Shown here: in pieces, positions 1 to 6,507 of the stretch | Layout of the letters: each line of letters starts with the position of its first letter | Position numbering within the stretch: the stretch's first letter is position 1 | IMG/VR virus record: IMGVR_UViG_3300028284_000036 | Coordinates: 1 to 21,132 of that record | Length of the DNA: 21,132 nucleotides | Direction: 5' to 3' (one strand) | From: a virus | Made by a program: the position numbers and the translations under genes | Notes under the pieces: model-generated | Seen by the model: only the letters and a program-made list of their open reading frames with translations | What the model was told of the DNA's origin: nothing | The model's database searches: none

Positions 1-886
1 GACTAAAGATACCACGCTCACCTGCTTTGGATTCATACAAGGTCTGCATCTCGTTGAGGAACGCTTCGAAGTCTGGCTTCTCTGTGTACGCCACTGAGTT
101 GTTAGCCAATCTACGGTGACCTTCATTCTCCCACCAAGCACCTGACTTAGCCTTAGCCATACGACCATCGGAGAGGTTGGACAAGCTAATCAAAGCTGAA
201 CGTCTAACACCACCTACAACTACAATGTCAGCAATCTTACAAACTACATCGTGACACTCAATGCTGGTCAGCTTACGGCCTTCAGCTTTCTGGAAGATTT
301 CAACACAGAAATTAAACAAGTCAACCAAAGGCTGTGGGCCTGACGCTCGACCACCAAAGGTCTCTAGGCGCTCACCTGCTGCCCGCACACCTGAGATGTC
401 CCACTTAGGGATCTTACCAGCGTACAGCATAGCGATTAGCTCACGGAACGCACTAGCCCACCCTACCTTGCTGTCACCTACTACAATGGTTGTGTCAGTC
501 TTGTGGAATGACTCAGCGACTACTGGTAGCTTGGTAATGAAGTTACGCTCTACGCTAAACCCTACGCCTGTGCCACACATAAGTACATACATTAGCTCAT
601 CAAAGCTACGTGGTGAGTCAATGGCTAGGTAGGAGCAGTTAAAGCCTGCTACGTTATCCTTGTCTAGTGCTACACCTGCTGTCATAAGGCAGCGCATTGA
701 TGGCATTACTTCTAAGTCATGGATAGCGTTAAACAGCTTCTTAGCGGTCTTGTCGTCTATCTGACCACGGTTAGACCAGAAGTCTACGTAACGCTGTACC
801 GTCTCTGCCCATGTCTCTCTACGGCCTTCCTCTTGCATCCATCGTGCGTAGCGGCTCTTGTGTATAAACTGTTGGTACTGTTCCAT
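1..886 (-). CDS. nrdJ: Class II (adenosylcobalamin-dependent) ribonucleoside-triphosphate reductase, N-terminal part
   Basis: About 295 N-terminal residues are visible and the frame stays open at the left edge, so the C-terminal half, with the thiyl-radical and second redox cysteines, lies outside. The protein reduces ribonucleotides to deoxyribonucleotides with vitamin B12 coenzyme and feeds phage DNA synthesis. Visible family motifs are PSMRCLMTAG near residue 62, FNCSYLAIDSPRSFDELMY near 82 (Cys84 fits the first redox cysteine of monomeric RTPR), CGTGVGFSVE, and VVGGVRRSALISL, a hallmark of this family. The ATG at 884-886 overlaps the stop of the upstream gene (TAATG) and has AAGGA about nine bases upstream. 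An in-frame stop lies just above it. It is the last visible gene of the leftward operon. The assignment to class II rather than class I rests on these motifs and on the single-chain look of the N-terminus. Confidence 0.9.
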   Translation of the reverse strand, partial: MEQYQQFIHKSRYARWMQEEGRRETWAETVQRYVDFWSNRGQIDDKTAKKLFNAIHDLEVMPSMRCLMTAGVALDKDNVAGFNCSYLAIDSPRSFDELMYVLMCGTGVGFSVERNFITKLPVVAESFHKTDTTIVVGDSKVGWASAFRELIAMLYAGKIPKWDISGVRAAGERLETFGGRASGPQPLVDLFNFCVEIFQKAEGRKLTSIECHDVVCKIADIVVVGGVRRSALISLSNLSDGRMAKAKSGAWWENEGHRRLANNSVAYTEKPDFEAFLNEMQTLYESKAGERGIFS

Positions 887-1020
887 TATTTCTTATCCTT
901 AGATTTAGGTTTGTCTTTATTCTTCTTGCCAAAGATAGCGTCGTAGTTATCTTCATACTTCTTCTTGTCTGTGGGGCGTGTAGCTGAACCCTTACCCCCG
1001 TGTGTCTGACCTGTAGCCAT
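886..1020 (-). CDS. Small Lys-rich hypothetical protein (44 aa)
   Basis: This 44-residue protein begins MATGQTHGGKGS and ends KPKSKDKK. It is hydrophilic and basic at the C-terminus, with a central YEDNYDAIFG segment, and has no membrane segment. The start has an excellent ribosome site (AGGAGG, spacing about 6) inside the end of the upstream gene. Both ends show TAATG overlaps, with the upstream gene at 1020-1022 and with the ribonucleotide reductase at 886-888. This tight coupling is the main evidence that it is real. I recall similar short proteins beside ribonucleotide reductase in marine T7-like phages, but cannot verify this here. Its function is unknown. Confidence 0.72.
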   Translation of the reverse strand: MATGQTHGGKGSATRPTDKKKYEDNYDAIFGKKNKDKPKSKDKK

Positions 1021-1298
1021 TATTTACCTCCTCCGCAACCTTCCGTATCGCAAACAGGAAAGTTCTGACAACCTAAGTGTTCTTCCTCGTTGTAATCGTC
1101 CTCTTCATCACCGTAATTAAGCCTTACAAAAAAGTCATTGTCTTCTACGTCAAGTGCTAGTTTTTGGGAAATAAGACCAGAGACCTGAAGAGATTTAAGA
1201 ACATCCTCGTAACCTACATCATCTCCAAGTAACCACGCTAACTCTTGTATCGAATTTGACACACTAACTATTTTCCAAGTTGCTTTGTTAAACGCCAT
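1020..1298 (-). CDS. Acidic hypothetical protein with Cys-rich tail (92 aa)
   Basis: The 92-residue protein has a probable globular N-terminus (about residues 1-60, with a helical segment ELAWLLGDDVGYEDVLKSL), an acidic stretch (DEEDDYNEEE, about 64-73), and a C-terminal tail with three cysteines in CQNFPVCDTEGCGGG. The tail could bind a metal, but its spacing matches no zinc finger I know. The ATG follows GAGGAGAATAGCTG, a strong ribosome site, and overlaps the stop of the DUF3310 gene (TGATG). I do not recognise the family. Confidence 0.7.
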   Translation of the reverse strand: MAFNKATWKIVSVSNSIQELAWLLGDDVGYEDVLKSLQVSGLISQKLALDVEDNDFFVRLNYGDEEDDYNEEEHLGCQNFPVCDTEGCGGGK

Positions 1299-1690
1299 CA
1301 GCTATTCTCCTCATTTTCAAACACTACTTGATTTAACAGTCGGGCTAAGTACCACTGAGCCTTCTGTAAATCTTCTACTTGCTTGCCTTTGTAGTCATAA
1401 CGCCACAGGTACTTCATGCAGTTGCCCTTGAGGTAGCCTTTGAATGCAACACTGGACATGGACTCCTCTATTGCATCAATACATTCTATGTTACCTGTAT
1501 TGTAGTGGTCAGGGTTGTTGACAACATCTTGTTCCTCGTCGTCGTCGTCAAAGGGATTCATTTCGGCTTCTGCCATGTCAAGATAAACCGTCATCAAAGA
1601 CTCGTCTATTGTGCGCTTAGGGGCTTCTACCGGCGGGTGCTGCTTGCGTAATCTATCCCAGTCTTGGGGTGTTGCGTTATTAATGCTCAT
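1298..1690 (-). CDS. DUF3310 family protein (T7 gp1.7-like C-terminal domain)
   Basis: Residues from about 57 to 120 match the DUF3310 signature well: VNNPDHYNTGNIECIDAIEE, then FKGYLKGNCMKYLWRYDYKGK, then EDLQKAQWYLARL. This domain occurs in many phages and in T7 gp1.7, which has been described as a nucleotide kinase with an unusual fold. The exact activity here is an inference. The N-terminal 55 residues are acidic and poorly conserved (FDDDDEEQD). The start has GGGGAG about eight bases upstream, and ATGA overlaps the preceding gene. Its place next to ribonucleotide reductase is consistent with a role in nucleotide metabolism. Confidence 0.85.
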   Translation of the reverse strand: MSINNATPQDWDRLRKQHPPVEAPKRTIDESLMTVYLDMAEAEMNPFDDDDEEQDVVNNPDHYNTGNIECIDAIEESMSSVAFKGYLKGNCMKYLWRYDYKGKQVEDLQKAQWYLARLLNQVVFENEENS

Positions 1691-1866
1691 CCGTGTATCT
1701 CCCCTGTGTCGTCATAATCCATTTCATGGCACATCCTCTCTACGTCTCGTAAACATTCTTCGTAAGCGTCTTCAGATGCACCTAGTTCTAAAGCTGTTGA
1801 CTTCCAAAACTCTAACTCATCGAACAACTTCTCGTTTTCAGTAATTAACTTTTTAAGATTATTCAT
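1687..1866 (-). CDS. Small hypothetical protein, helical and acidic (59 aa)
   Basis: The ATG is at 1864-1866 and the TGA at 1687-1689. The 59-residue product begins MNNLKKLITENEKLFDELEF and is predicted by eye to be largely helical, with charged heptad-like spacing in the first 30 residues and cysteines at 39 and 46. It overlaps its upstream neighbour by 8 bases and the DUF3310 gene by ATGA. This coupling and the absence of any other reading of this stretch support it. Its function is unknown. Confidence 0.62.
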   Translation of the reverse strand: MNNLKKLITENEKLFDELEFWKSTALELGASEDAYEECLRDVERMCHEMDYDDTGEIHG

Positions 1867-2035
1867 TTTCTAATGCCTCTTCTCTTCTTATAATCCGATT
1901 GAACGAGATATTACCACACTTTGATATTTCTTGCACTAAATACCAATCATCGAAAGAAGAACCTTCAGGTCTTAAACATTTTAACTCACCATAATAAGGC
2001 GACTCAGGGTTCATGTCGTATGCGTCACAAGCCAT
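1859..2035 (-). CDS. Small hypothetical protein (58 aa)
   Basis: The reading frame runs from ATG at 2033-2035 to TAA at 1859-1861 and gives 58 residues, beginning MACDAYDMNPESPYYGELKC and ending REEALENE. It overlaps the previous gene by 11 bases and the next by 8, as is normal in this operon. It contains three cysteines (3, 20, 40) and a WYLVQEI segment. No family is recognised. Confidence comes from gene packing rather than from homology. Confidence 0.6.
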   Translation of the reverse strand: MACDAYDMNPESPYYGELKCLRPEGSSFDDWYLVQEISKCGNISFNRIIRREEALENE

Positions 2036-2183
2036 CTTCTAATTCCTCTTCTCTGTATCTGATAAGCCTATCTTCAAAGGCGTTTAGTAAATCGTCAGCG
2101 TCTATTTCAAGTATCTCTAAGATAAGTATCTCATCGTTTTCCCTGACGAACTGTTCCTTGTATTCCTCAAATGTTAGTGACAT
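2025..2183 (-). CDS. Small acidic hypothetical protein (52 aa)
   Basis: The 52-residue product begins MSLTFEEYKEQFVRENDEIL and is strongly acidic and helical in character (EILEIDADDLLNAFEDRLIRYREEELED). The ATG at 2181-2183 lies inside the last codons of endonuclease I, with a GAGA-type ribosome site in that gene, and the TGA overlaps the next gene. Small acidic phage proteins of this kind may act as DNA mimics or inhibitors, but nothing in the sequence proves it. Confidence 0.62.
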   Translation of the reverse strand: MSLTFEEYKEQFVRENDEILILEILEIDADDLLNAFEDRLIRYREEELEDGL

Positions 2184-2557
2184 TTCTTATCTCTCACATA
2201 CTTAAGTAGTTCGTTACTTGTTTTAACAGTGAAGCAAGGAAAACCTTCTTTCTCACACCACTGGCTCATAGTCATCTTACTACCTTTACGTACCTTTGTC
2301 AATGGGTTGGACAACACAAAGACTAACTCCCACTCTGGCATAGAGTCTCTGATAGCCTTGTACTTCTGTGTGTCGCCTACTCTGAAGTAACCCTTAGCTT
2401 CTATCAGTATCTTCTTGTCTTCGTTCACAAAGTCAGGAGTGTACTTTCTGTGTGTTGTGTAAGGTAAGTTGTAAGGCTCATAGATAAACTCTTTGGTTAG
2501 TGCGTCTGCTAACGCTGACTCTAACCCTGACCTGTACTTCGTTTTCTTCTTAGTCAC
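2174..2557 (-). CDS. Endonuclease I, T7 gp3-like Holliday-junction resolvase
   Basis: The 127-residue product matches the phage T7 endonuclease I family, which cleaves branched DNA and helps break down host DNA. The PD-(D/E)XK catalytic set is visible: Glu13 (SGLES), Asp42 (YTPDF), Glu53 and Lys55 (LIEAKG), corresponding to T7 Glu20, Asp55, Glu65 and Lys67. The C-terminal KGSKMTMSQWCEKEGF is also typical. The start is a GTG at 2555-2557 preceded by GGAG at nine bases; an in-frame TGA lies just upstream, so no ATG start is available. It overlaps the exonuclease gene by 8 bases. The protein is a little shorter than T7 gp3 (149 aa), mainly at the N-terminus. Confidence 0.9.
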   Translation of the reverse strand: MTKKKTKYRSGLESALADALTKEFIYEPYNLPYTTHRKYTPDFVNEDKKILIEAKGYFRVGDTQKYKAIRDSMPEWELVFVLSNPLTKVRKGSKMTMSQWCEKEGFPCFTVKTSNELLKYVRDKKCH

Positions 2558-3422
2558 TGAGCTTCAACTCCTGTACGTTTGGCTCCTTCACTACCTCGCA
2601 TAGATACTTAGGCTGGTAAGAGTAGTTAAACAAACGAAGCTTAGGGTAGCAGTGCTGCTTGTACTGACAGTAAGAACAACCCATTGCTAGTTGCATGTTA
2701 CCTGACTTACCGTCTGGCTTAGGCTTATGGCACACTGCAACAGGCTCAGGCTTTTTTACCATCTCCTTGAGGTACTTAACCCTGTCAGCCACTGTACCGT
2801 TGAACTCCATGTCCACTTTAAACTCTGGGTCTGCTAAGTCGTACTTCAGGTAAGTAAGGTGGCCCACTGTCTTATCAATGGCTAACCAACCAATCTGTGT
2901 CTCGCCTTCTGAGTAGGCGTAGGCTTTAATCTGGTCTACGTAGCCAAAGGGGTCATCCCTGAGTATCTTACCTTCTTTAAACTTCTTGAAGCCAAAGCTA
3001 CTTGCGGACTTGACATCTGTAACAACACCATCAATCTTACAGTCCATAGAGCCTCGAATACCTTCGACCTCACACTTCTTCTGTTCGTCTGTAACTGTAT
3101 GACCTGACATACGGGTAAGGAACAACAGCAACTCCTCAACTAAATGACCGTACATAAACTTGACGTAGGTGTGTGGCTCAATCTTCTCTTTCTTGGTTCC
3201 GTTTACAACGTTCCAGAGGAATCTATCAGTGCGTCCTATGTTAGACAGGCGTAGCGTTCGTTTATCTTGACGCTTCTCCCTGCCAAACTCTGTGCGCATT
3301 AGAGCCTTTACGTTCTCACCAAACTTCTCTATCTCCGCTTCTACGTCTACTGAAGGGTCTGCGTCCTTACTCTCCATCATTGCGTAGATATCAGCTACTA
3401 GTGTCTCAGTCGTCTTGTTCAT
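2550..3422 (-). CDS. PD-(D/E)XK exonuclease, Cas4/RecB-like, with C-terminal Cys cluster
   Basis: The 290-residue protein shows the RecB/Cas4 nuclease pattern in order: GH93xxE96 after a helical N-terminus, Asp127 and Asp131 in GSMDCKIDG, Asp136-Val-Lys138 (TDVKS), then Gln164 and Tyr168 (DQIKAY). Cysteines 231, 249, 252 and 258 (CSYCQYKQHC) resemble the iron-sulphur or zinc cluster of Cas4 and AddB nucleases. The usual extra N-terminal cysteine is not seen, so the cluster may use Cys231 instead. By position beside polymerase and endonuclease I it probably replaces T7 gp6 exonuclease in host-DNA degradation and recombination. The ATG overlaps the upstream gene by 17 bases. Cleavage polarity cannot be read from the sequence. 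Confidence 0.85.
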   Translation of the reverse strand: MNKTTETLVADIYAMMESKDADPSVDVEAEIEKFGENVKALMRTEFGREKRQDKRTLRLSNIGRTDRFLWNVVNGTKKEKIEPHTYVKFMYGHLVEELLLFLTRMSGHTVTDEQKKCEVEGIRGSMDCKIDGVVTDVKSASSFGFKKFKEGKILRDDPFGYVDQIKAYAYSEGETQIGWLAIDKTVGHLTYLKYDLADPEFKVDMEFNGTVADRVKYLKEMVKKPEPVAVCHKPKPDGKSGNMQLAMGCSYCQYKQHCYPKLRLFNYSYQPKYLCEVVKEPNVQELKLSD

Positions 3423-3831
3423 CTTCTTCTAACTCCTTGAATGCTTTGATAACGTCTGTTGAGAATAACTTCTGTAAATTAACCAAGAACATTCTACTTG
3501 CGTTGTTATCTCCACCACTCACTGTTTTGAATTTGTCAAGCCTTTTAACAATCTTCTTTAGGACGGGGGTGCTGAAGACTAACGTACAGTATTCTTCGTC
3601 TCCGATACAGAGGTTGTGAAACCAGTAGTCTGACTCTGTAGCTTCAATCCCTGAAGGCTTACCCCATGACTGGTACTCAATACAAATGTTACCAGTACGC
3701 TGCCACATGTCTTTCTCTGACTTAACCTCTATCTTCTTACCAGTAAGCATCTCTGCTATCTTGTCTTCTCTGACCTCACCGTAGGCCAAGTCAATGTCAA
3801 ACTTCTTTCTATCAGCTTTGTTAGGTTTCAT
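3406..3831 (-). CDS. Small PD-(D/E)XK nuclease-like protein (EVK motif)
   Basis: The 141-residue protein begins with a charged stretch and then shows Glu19 (YGEVRED), a KKIEVKSEKD segment with Glu35-Val-Lys37, and CIEYQSWGKPSGIEATESDYW. The E...ExK arrangement and the following beta-strand pattern resemble small PD-(D/E)XK endonucleases, and similar proteins recur in marine podoviruses. A nuclease role is an inference, because a second acidic residue ahead of the ExK pair is not obvious. The C-terminus is acidic (KELEEDEQDD). The ATG follows directly on the stop of the upstream small gene, with AAGG eight bases away. Confidence 0.7.
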   Translation of the reverse strand: MKPNKADRKKFDIDLAYGEVREDKIAEMLTGKKIEVKSEKDMWQRTGNICIEYQSWGKPSGIEATESDYWFHNLCIGDEEYCTLVFSTPVLKKIVKRLDKFKTVSGGDNNASRMFLVNLQKLFSTDVIKAFKELEEDEQDD

Positions 3832-4011
3832 TTATACAGCCTTTTTTGTTTTAAATAAGTTGTTGAACCAAGCAAGCAAACGAGGTCTCTGGGTATTGGG
3901 GGACTTTCCTTTCATAATCTCGTAGACCGCCTCTAAACCTTCTTCCTTATATAACTGATGGTGGGGATGCTTAGGGTTACCCACTCTGTATCTCTTGCCG
4001 TCTACGTACAT
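3832..4011 (-). CDS. Small basic hypothetical protein downstream of DNA polymerase (59 aa)
   Basis: I choose the ATG at 4009-4011, giving a 59-residue product that begins MYVDGKRYRVGNPKHPHHQL and ends FNNLFKTKKAV. The same frame is open further upstream, but that part lies inside the polymerase gene and would add about 63 low-complexity residues, so it is probably out-of-frame coding. An AAGGAG and a GGAG lie 17 to 30 bases upstream, rather far for this start, so the exact start is uncertain. The region between polymerase and the next gene has no other reading. Its function is unknown; the His-rich N-terminal part (HPHH) is the only notable feature. Confidence 0.55.
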   Translation of the reverse strand: MYVDGKRYRVGNPKHPHHQLYKEEGLEAVYEIMKGKSPNTQRPRLLAWFNNLFKTKKAV

Positions 4012-4045
4012 CCTTGTCTGGTTCTCTCTACTCCTATCCGACTCC

Positions 4046-5767
4046 TTAGTGGGTGTCTGCCCAGTTCTTCCCGACTTTGTACTCGCCTGCGAGGGGGCAG
4101 TTGAGTTTGTAGTGAAGTCCGGCAGCTTCAACACAAGCCGTTGCCAAGCGGCCAAACCTTTCTGCGTCTTTCGATTTAACTTCTGTCTGGATTTCATCAT
4201 GTATGTTTCCTATTATCTTAAAGTCAATTTTATGGAGGTTAGCGTACTCTACCAGTAAACATAGGGCTTTCTTCATAACGATAGCACCTGCTGATTGAAG
4301 TAAGCTGTTTAACGCAGCATGTTCTGACCGGATTGCCACTCGTCTTCCATCCAATCCAAGAACATAACCTCTTCCAGATGCCACTGTAACCTGTTCTCGT
4401 AGTCTTCCAAGAGCTGGCGTATTTGCAAGGAACTTTTCTTTAAGTCGTTTACCGACCTTTGCAGTTCCTCCAACGATGCTTCCGATTTTTGAATCTCCTG
4501 CGCCGTATAGGAAAGCGTAGATGAAAGTCTTTGCTTGGTCTCTAGTCTCAAGGCCCGCAGCCAACTGGTTTGCTGTGTGAATATCTCCTGTGAGTATTTC
4601 ATTAGTGTAGTCCTCATCCTTCATATAGTGTGCCAGCATACGTAACTCTAAACCGCTGGCGTCCATACCAACCAAGCTATAACCTTCAGGTACTGTCCAG
4701 CAAGCTCTACATTCTTGGCCGTAAGGCGAGTAGACTGCTGGTACTTGACCCATGTTGGGGCTTGAGTGTGTCATACGGCCCGTTACAGCGCCGTTAGCAT
4801 TTACGTAACCGTGTACTCTATCGTCTTCTTTAACGGCTTCTATCCAGCTCTGCACCTGTGCGATACGCTTCTGCACTAACAGATACTCCCCAATCAACGC
4901 AGCCTCTGGTATACCCTTGACTTTGTTGAGTACCGACTCGTCTACAATCGGCTGACCCTTCTCAGTGAAAGACTTAGGTTTCCACCCAAAGTACTGTAGG
5001 TATCGGCCTATCTGTTGACGCGAACCTAAGTTAAACTCTGGGTAATCAATCCTGCTGAAGTCTGCTACTGCTGTCTCCCACTGCTCACCTAAGAACTTTA
5101 AACCAACTATAGAGTAGGTGCCGTCCTTCTTTACCTTCGGTGATACTTGTTTTATAAAAGTAGGTAGAGGTCTAAACTTCTCATGTACCTTATCCTCTAA
5201 GTCAAGCTTTTTCTCTTTTAATTCAGCTAATAAGACAAACGCTTTCTTCTGGTCTAGGAGCCAACCGTTCTTGATTTGCTGAGCAATAATGTCTTGTACT
5301 TGATGTTCAAGGTCAACGCTCTCACTTCTAAAATCATTAAGCTTCGAGATGAGTTTCTTGTAAACACGTTCATTAACTCTAACGTCTTGCTGACAGTACT
5401 CCACCATATCCTGAGAAAAATTAAGCCAATCATTGTAATCCCCTTTAAGGCATCCTAATTGCTCGCCCCAGCTATCTAGTGAATGACCACCTTGGCGTGA
5501 AGGCTCTGCCAAGCGTGACATAACAAGTGTGTCAGTTACTTTCTTATCAGTGAAGTCTACGTTCCAAAGCTTTTTGAGCGCCGGTATATCATAGCCAATT
5601 ATGTTGTGGCCTATGATTTCCATCTGCTCAGAATAAAAGTAATCTTTAAAAGCAACCTCACTGGTAAACACTAGCTCTTTAGCTGTGCTTACTTCACGTA
5701 CTGCAACACACCATATAAGAGTAGGCTCTAGCCCGTTGGTTTCAATGTCAAAGACTATCTTCTTCAT
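4046..5767 (-). CDS. Family A DNA polymerase with 3'-5' exonuclease domain, T7-type
   Basis: The 573-residue enzyme copies the phage genome. Exonuclease residues are Asp7 and Glu9 (FDIETNG), Asp60 (GHNIIGYD), and Tyr124/Asp128 (YCQQD). Polymerase motif A is MDASGLELR (Asp369, Glu374). Motif B is RDQAKTFIYAFLYG, with Arg409, Lys413, Tyr417 and Tyr421. Motif C is HDE (Asp524). Tyr417 sits at the place of E. coli Pol I Phe762 and T7 Tyr526. The frame can be extended 15 residues upstream to 5812, but the ATG at 5765-5767 begins directly with the exonuclease motif, overlaps the previous stop (TAATG), and has GGAG upstream, so it is preferred. T7 polymerase has 704 residues; the shortening fits a smaller exonuclease domain and the absence of the thioredoxin-binding insertion. 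Confidence 0.95.
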   Translation of the reverse strand: MKKIVFDIETNGLEPTLIWCVAVREVSTAKELVFTSEVAFKDYFYSEQMEIIGHNIIGYDIPALKKLWNVDFTDKKVTDTLVMSRLAEPSRQGGHSLDSWGEQLGCLKGDYNDWLNFSQDMVEYCQQDVRVNERVYKKLISKLNDFRSESVDLEHQVQDIIAQQIKNGWLLDQKKAFVLLAELKEKKLDLEDKVHEKFRPLPTFIKQVSPKVKKDGTYSIVGLKFLGEQWETAVADFSRIDYPEFNLGSRQQIGRYLQYFGWKPKSFTEKGQPIVDESVLNKVKGIPEAALIGEYLLVQKRIAQVQSWIEAVKEDDRVHGYVNANGAVTGRMTHSSPNMGQVPAVYSPYGQECRACWTVPEGYSLVGMDASGLELRMLAHYMKDEDYTNEILTGDIHTANQLAAGLETRDQAKTFIYAFLYGAGDSKIGSIVGGTAKVGKRLKEKFLANTPALGRLREQVTVASGRGYVLGLDGRRVAIRSEHAALNSLLQSAGAIVMKKALCLLVEYANLHKIDFKIIGNIHDEIQTEVKSKDAERFGRLATACVEAAGLHYKLNCPLAGEYKVGKNWADTH

Positions 5768-6507
5768 TAAAACTTTAACTCCTCTTGTTTCCACTCGCAG
5801 GTAAACCCACAATCCGTCGGTTTATCTACTTTAAAGTTACCTCTATCACTGGCTAAAACGTCAAGATAAACAGCACCATTCTTATCCTTATTAATAGCGT
5901 GTCCTACTTTACGTTCCAACTTAGCCATTTTATCAAACGCTTCAGGAAAATCTACTCGTATCTTATTCCAGTAACCCATACCGCCTTTAACACAGCCTAC
6001 GCAGTTGTTATTGTTGTAACCAAGTTTATACATCATAGGTATCTCTATGTTTAAACTCTCAATAAAACCTAAACAATCTTTCTTAGTATAACCTTCATCA
6101 AACAATATAAAGTCAGCGTTTACCTCATTATTAGAATCCAAAAACCTATCTACCCTGTTCCCTTCCTCAACTGTGTATCCAAACACCTGAATGTCGTCAT
6201 GCCTCTGGTACTTCTTCCTGACATCCTTTTTCAAAATCATGGTACAAGGCGCGCCGGTTTGTCCTTTTATAAACTTACGCTTCTCAAAAACTTCGTAAAT
6301 TGAGAAAGAGTGTTTATCATCCCCAATGATTTTAATAGGGATACCTGTACTTTTAGAAAAATCTCCCAAAAACCTCAAATTATCCTCATGTTCCTCAACC
6401 ACTCTACAGTATACAGCTTCAAATTCAACTTCCGCATACTTCTTACTGGCCAAATAAGTAGCATAAGCACTAGCCGCGCCACAACTGAACCAAGATACCA
6501 CACGCAT
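5767..6507 (-). CDS. PP-loop ATPase, PAPS reductase-like family (phage type)
   Basis: The 246-residue protein starts with VVSWFSCGAAS, a variant of the SGGxDS pyrophosphate-binding loop of N-type ATP pyrophosphatases. It is commonly annotated as phosphoadenosine phosphosulfate reductase family. Eight cysteines are present, including Cys88 (GAPCT), the pair Cys169/Cys172 (NNCVGCVKGG) and Cys233/Cys237 (DCGFTCEW), which suggests a metal or iron-sulphur site or sulphur chemistry. YWNKIRVDFPEAF after the CxxC is typical of the phage members. The true substrate is unknown; sulphate reduction, tRNA thiolation and DNA modification are all possible. It sits between primase-helicase and polymerase with TAATG overlaps on both sides. 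Its bases look more AT-rich than its neighbours, as expected for a later insertion. Confidence 0.8.
   Translation of the reverse strand: MRVVSWFSCGAASAYATYLASKKYAEVEFEAVYCRVVEEHEDNLRFLGDFSKSTGIPIKIIGDDKHSFSIYEVFEKRKFIKGQTGAPCTMILKKDVRKKYQRHDDIQVFGYTVEEGNRVDRFLDSNNEVNADFILFDEGYTKKDCLGFIESLNIEIPMMYKLGYNNNNCVGCVKGGMGYWNKIRVDFPEAFDKMAKLERKVGHAINKDKNGAVYLDVLASDRGNFKVDKPTDCGFTCEWKQEELKF

Noticed and set aside
4309-4617. Second minus-strand frame of 102 codons inside the polymerase gene
   Set aside because: It overlaps polymerase motifs A and B in another frame; the polymerase frame is certain.
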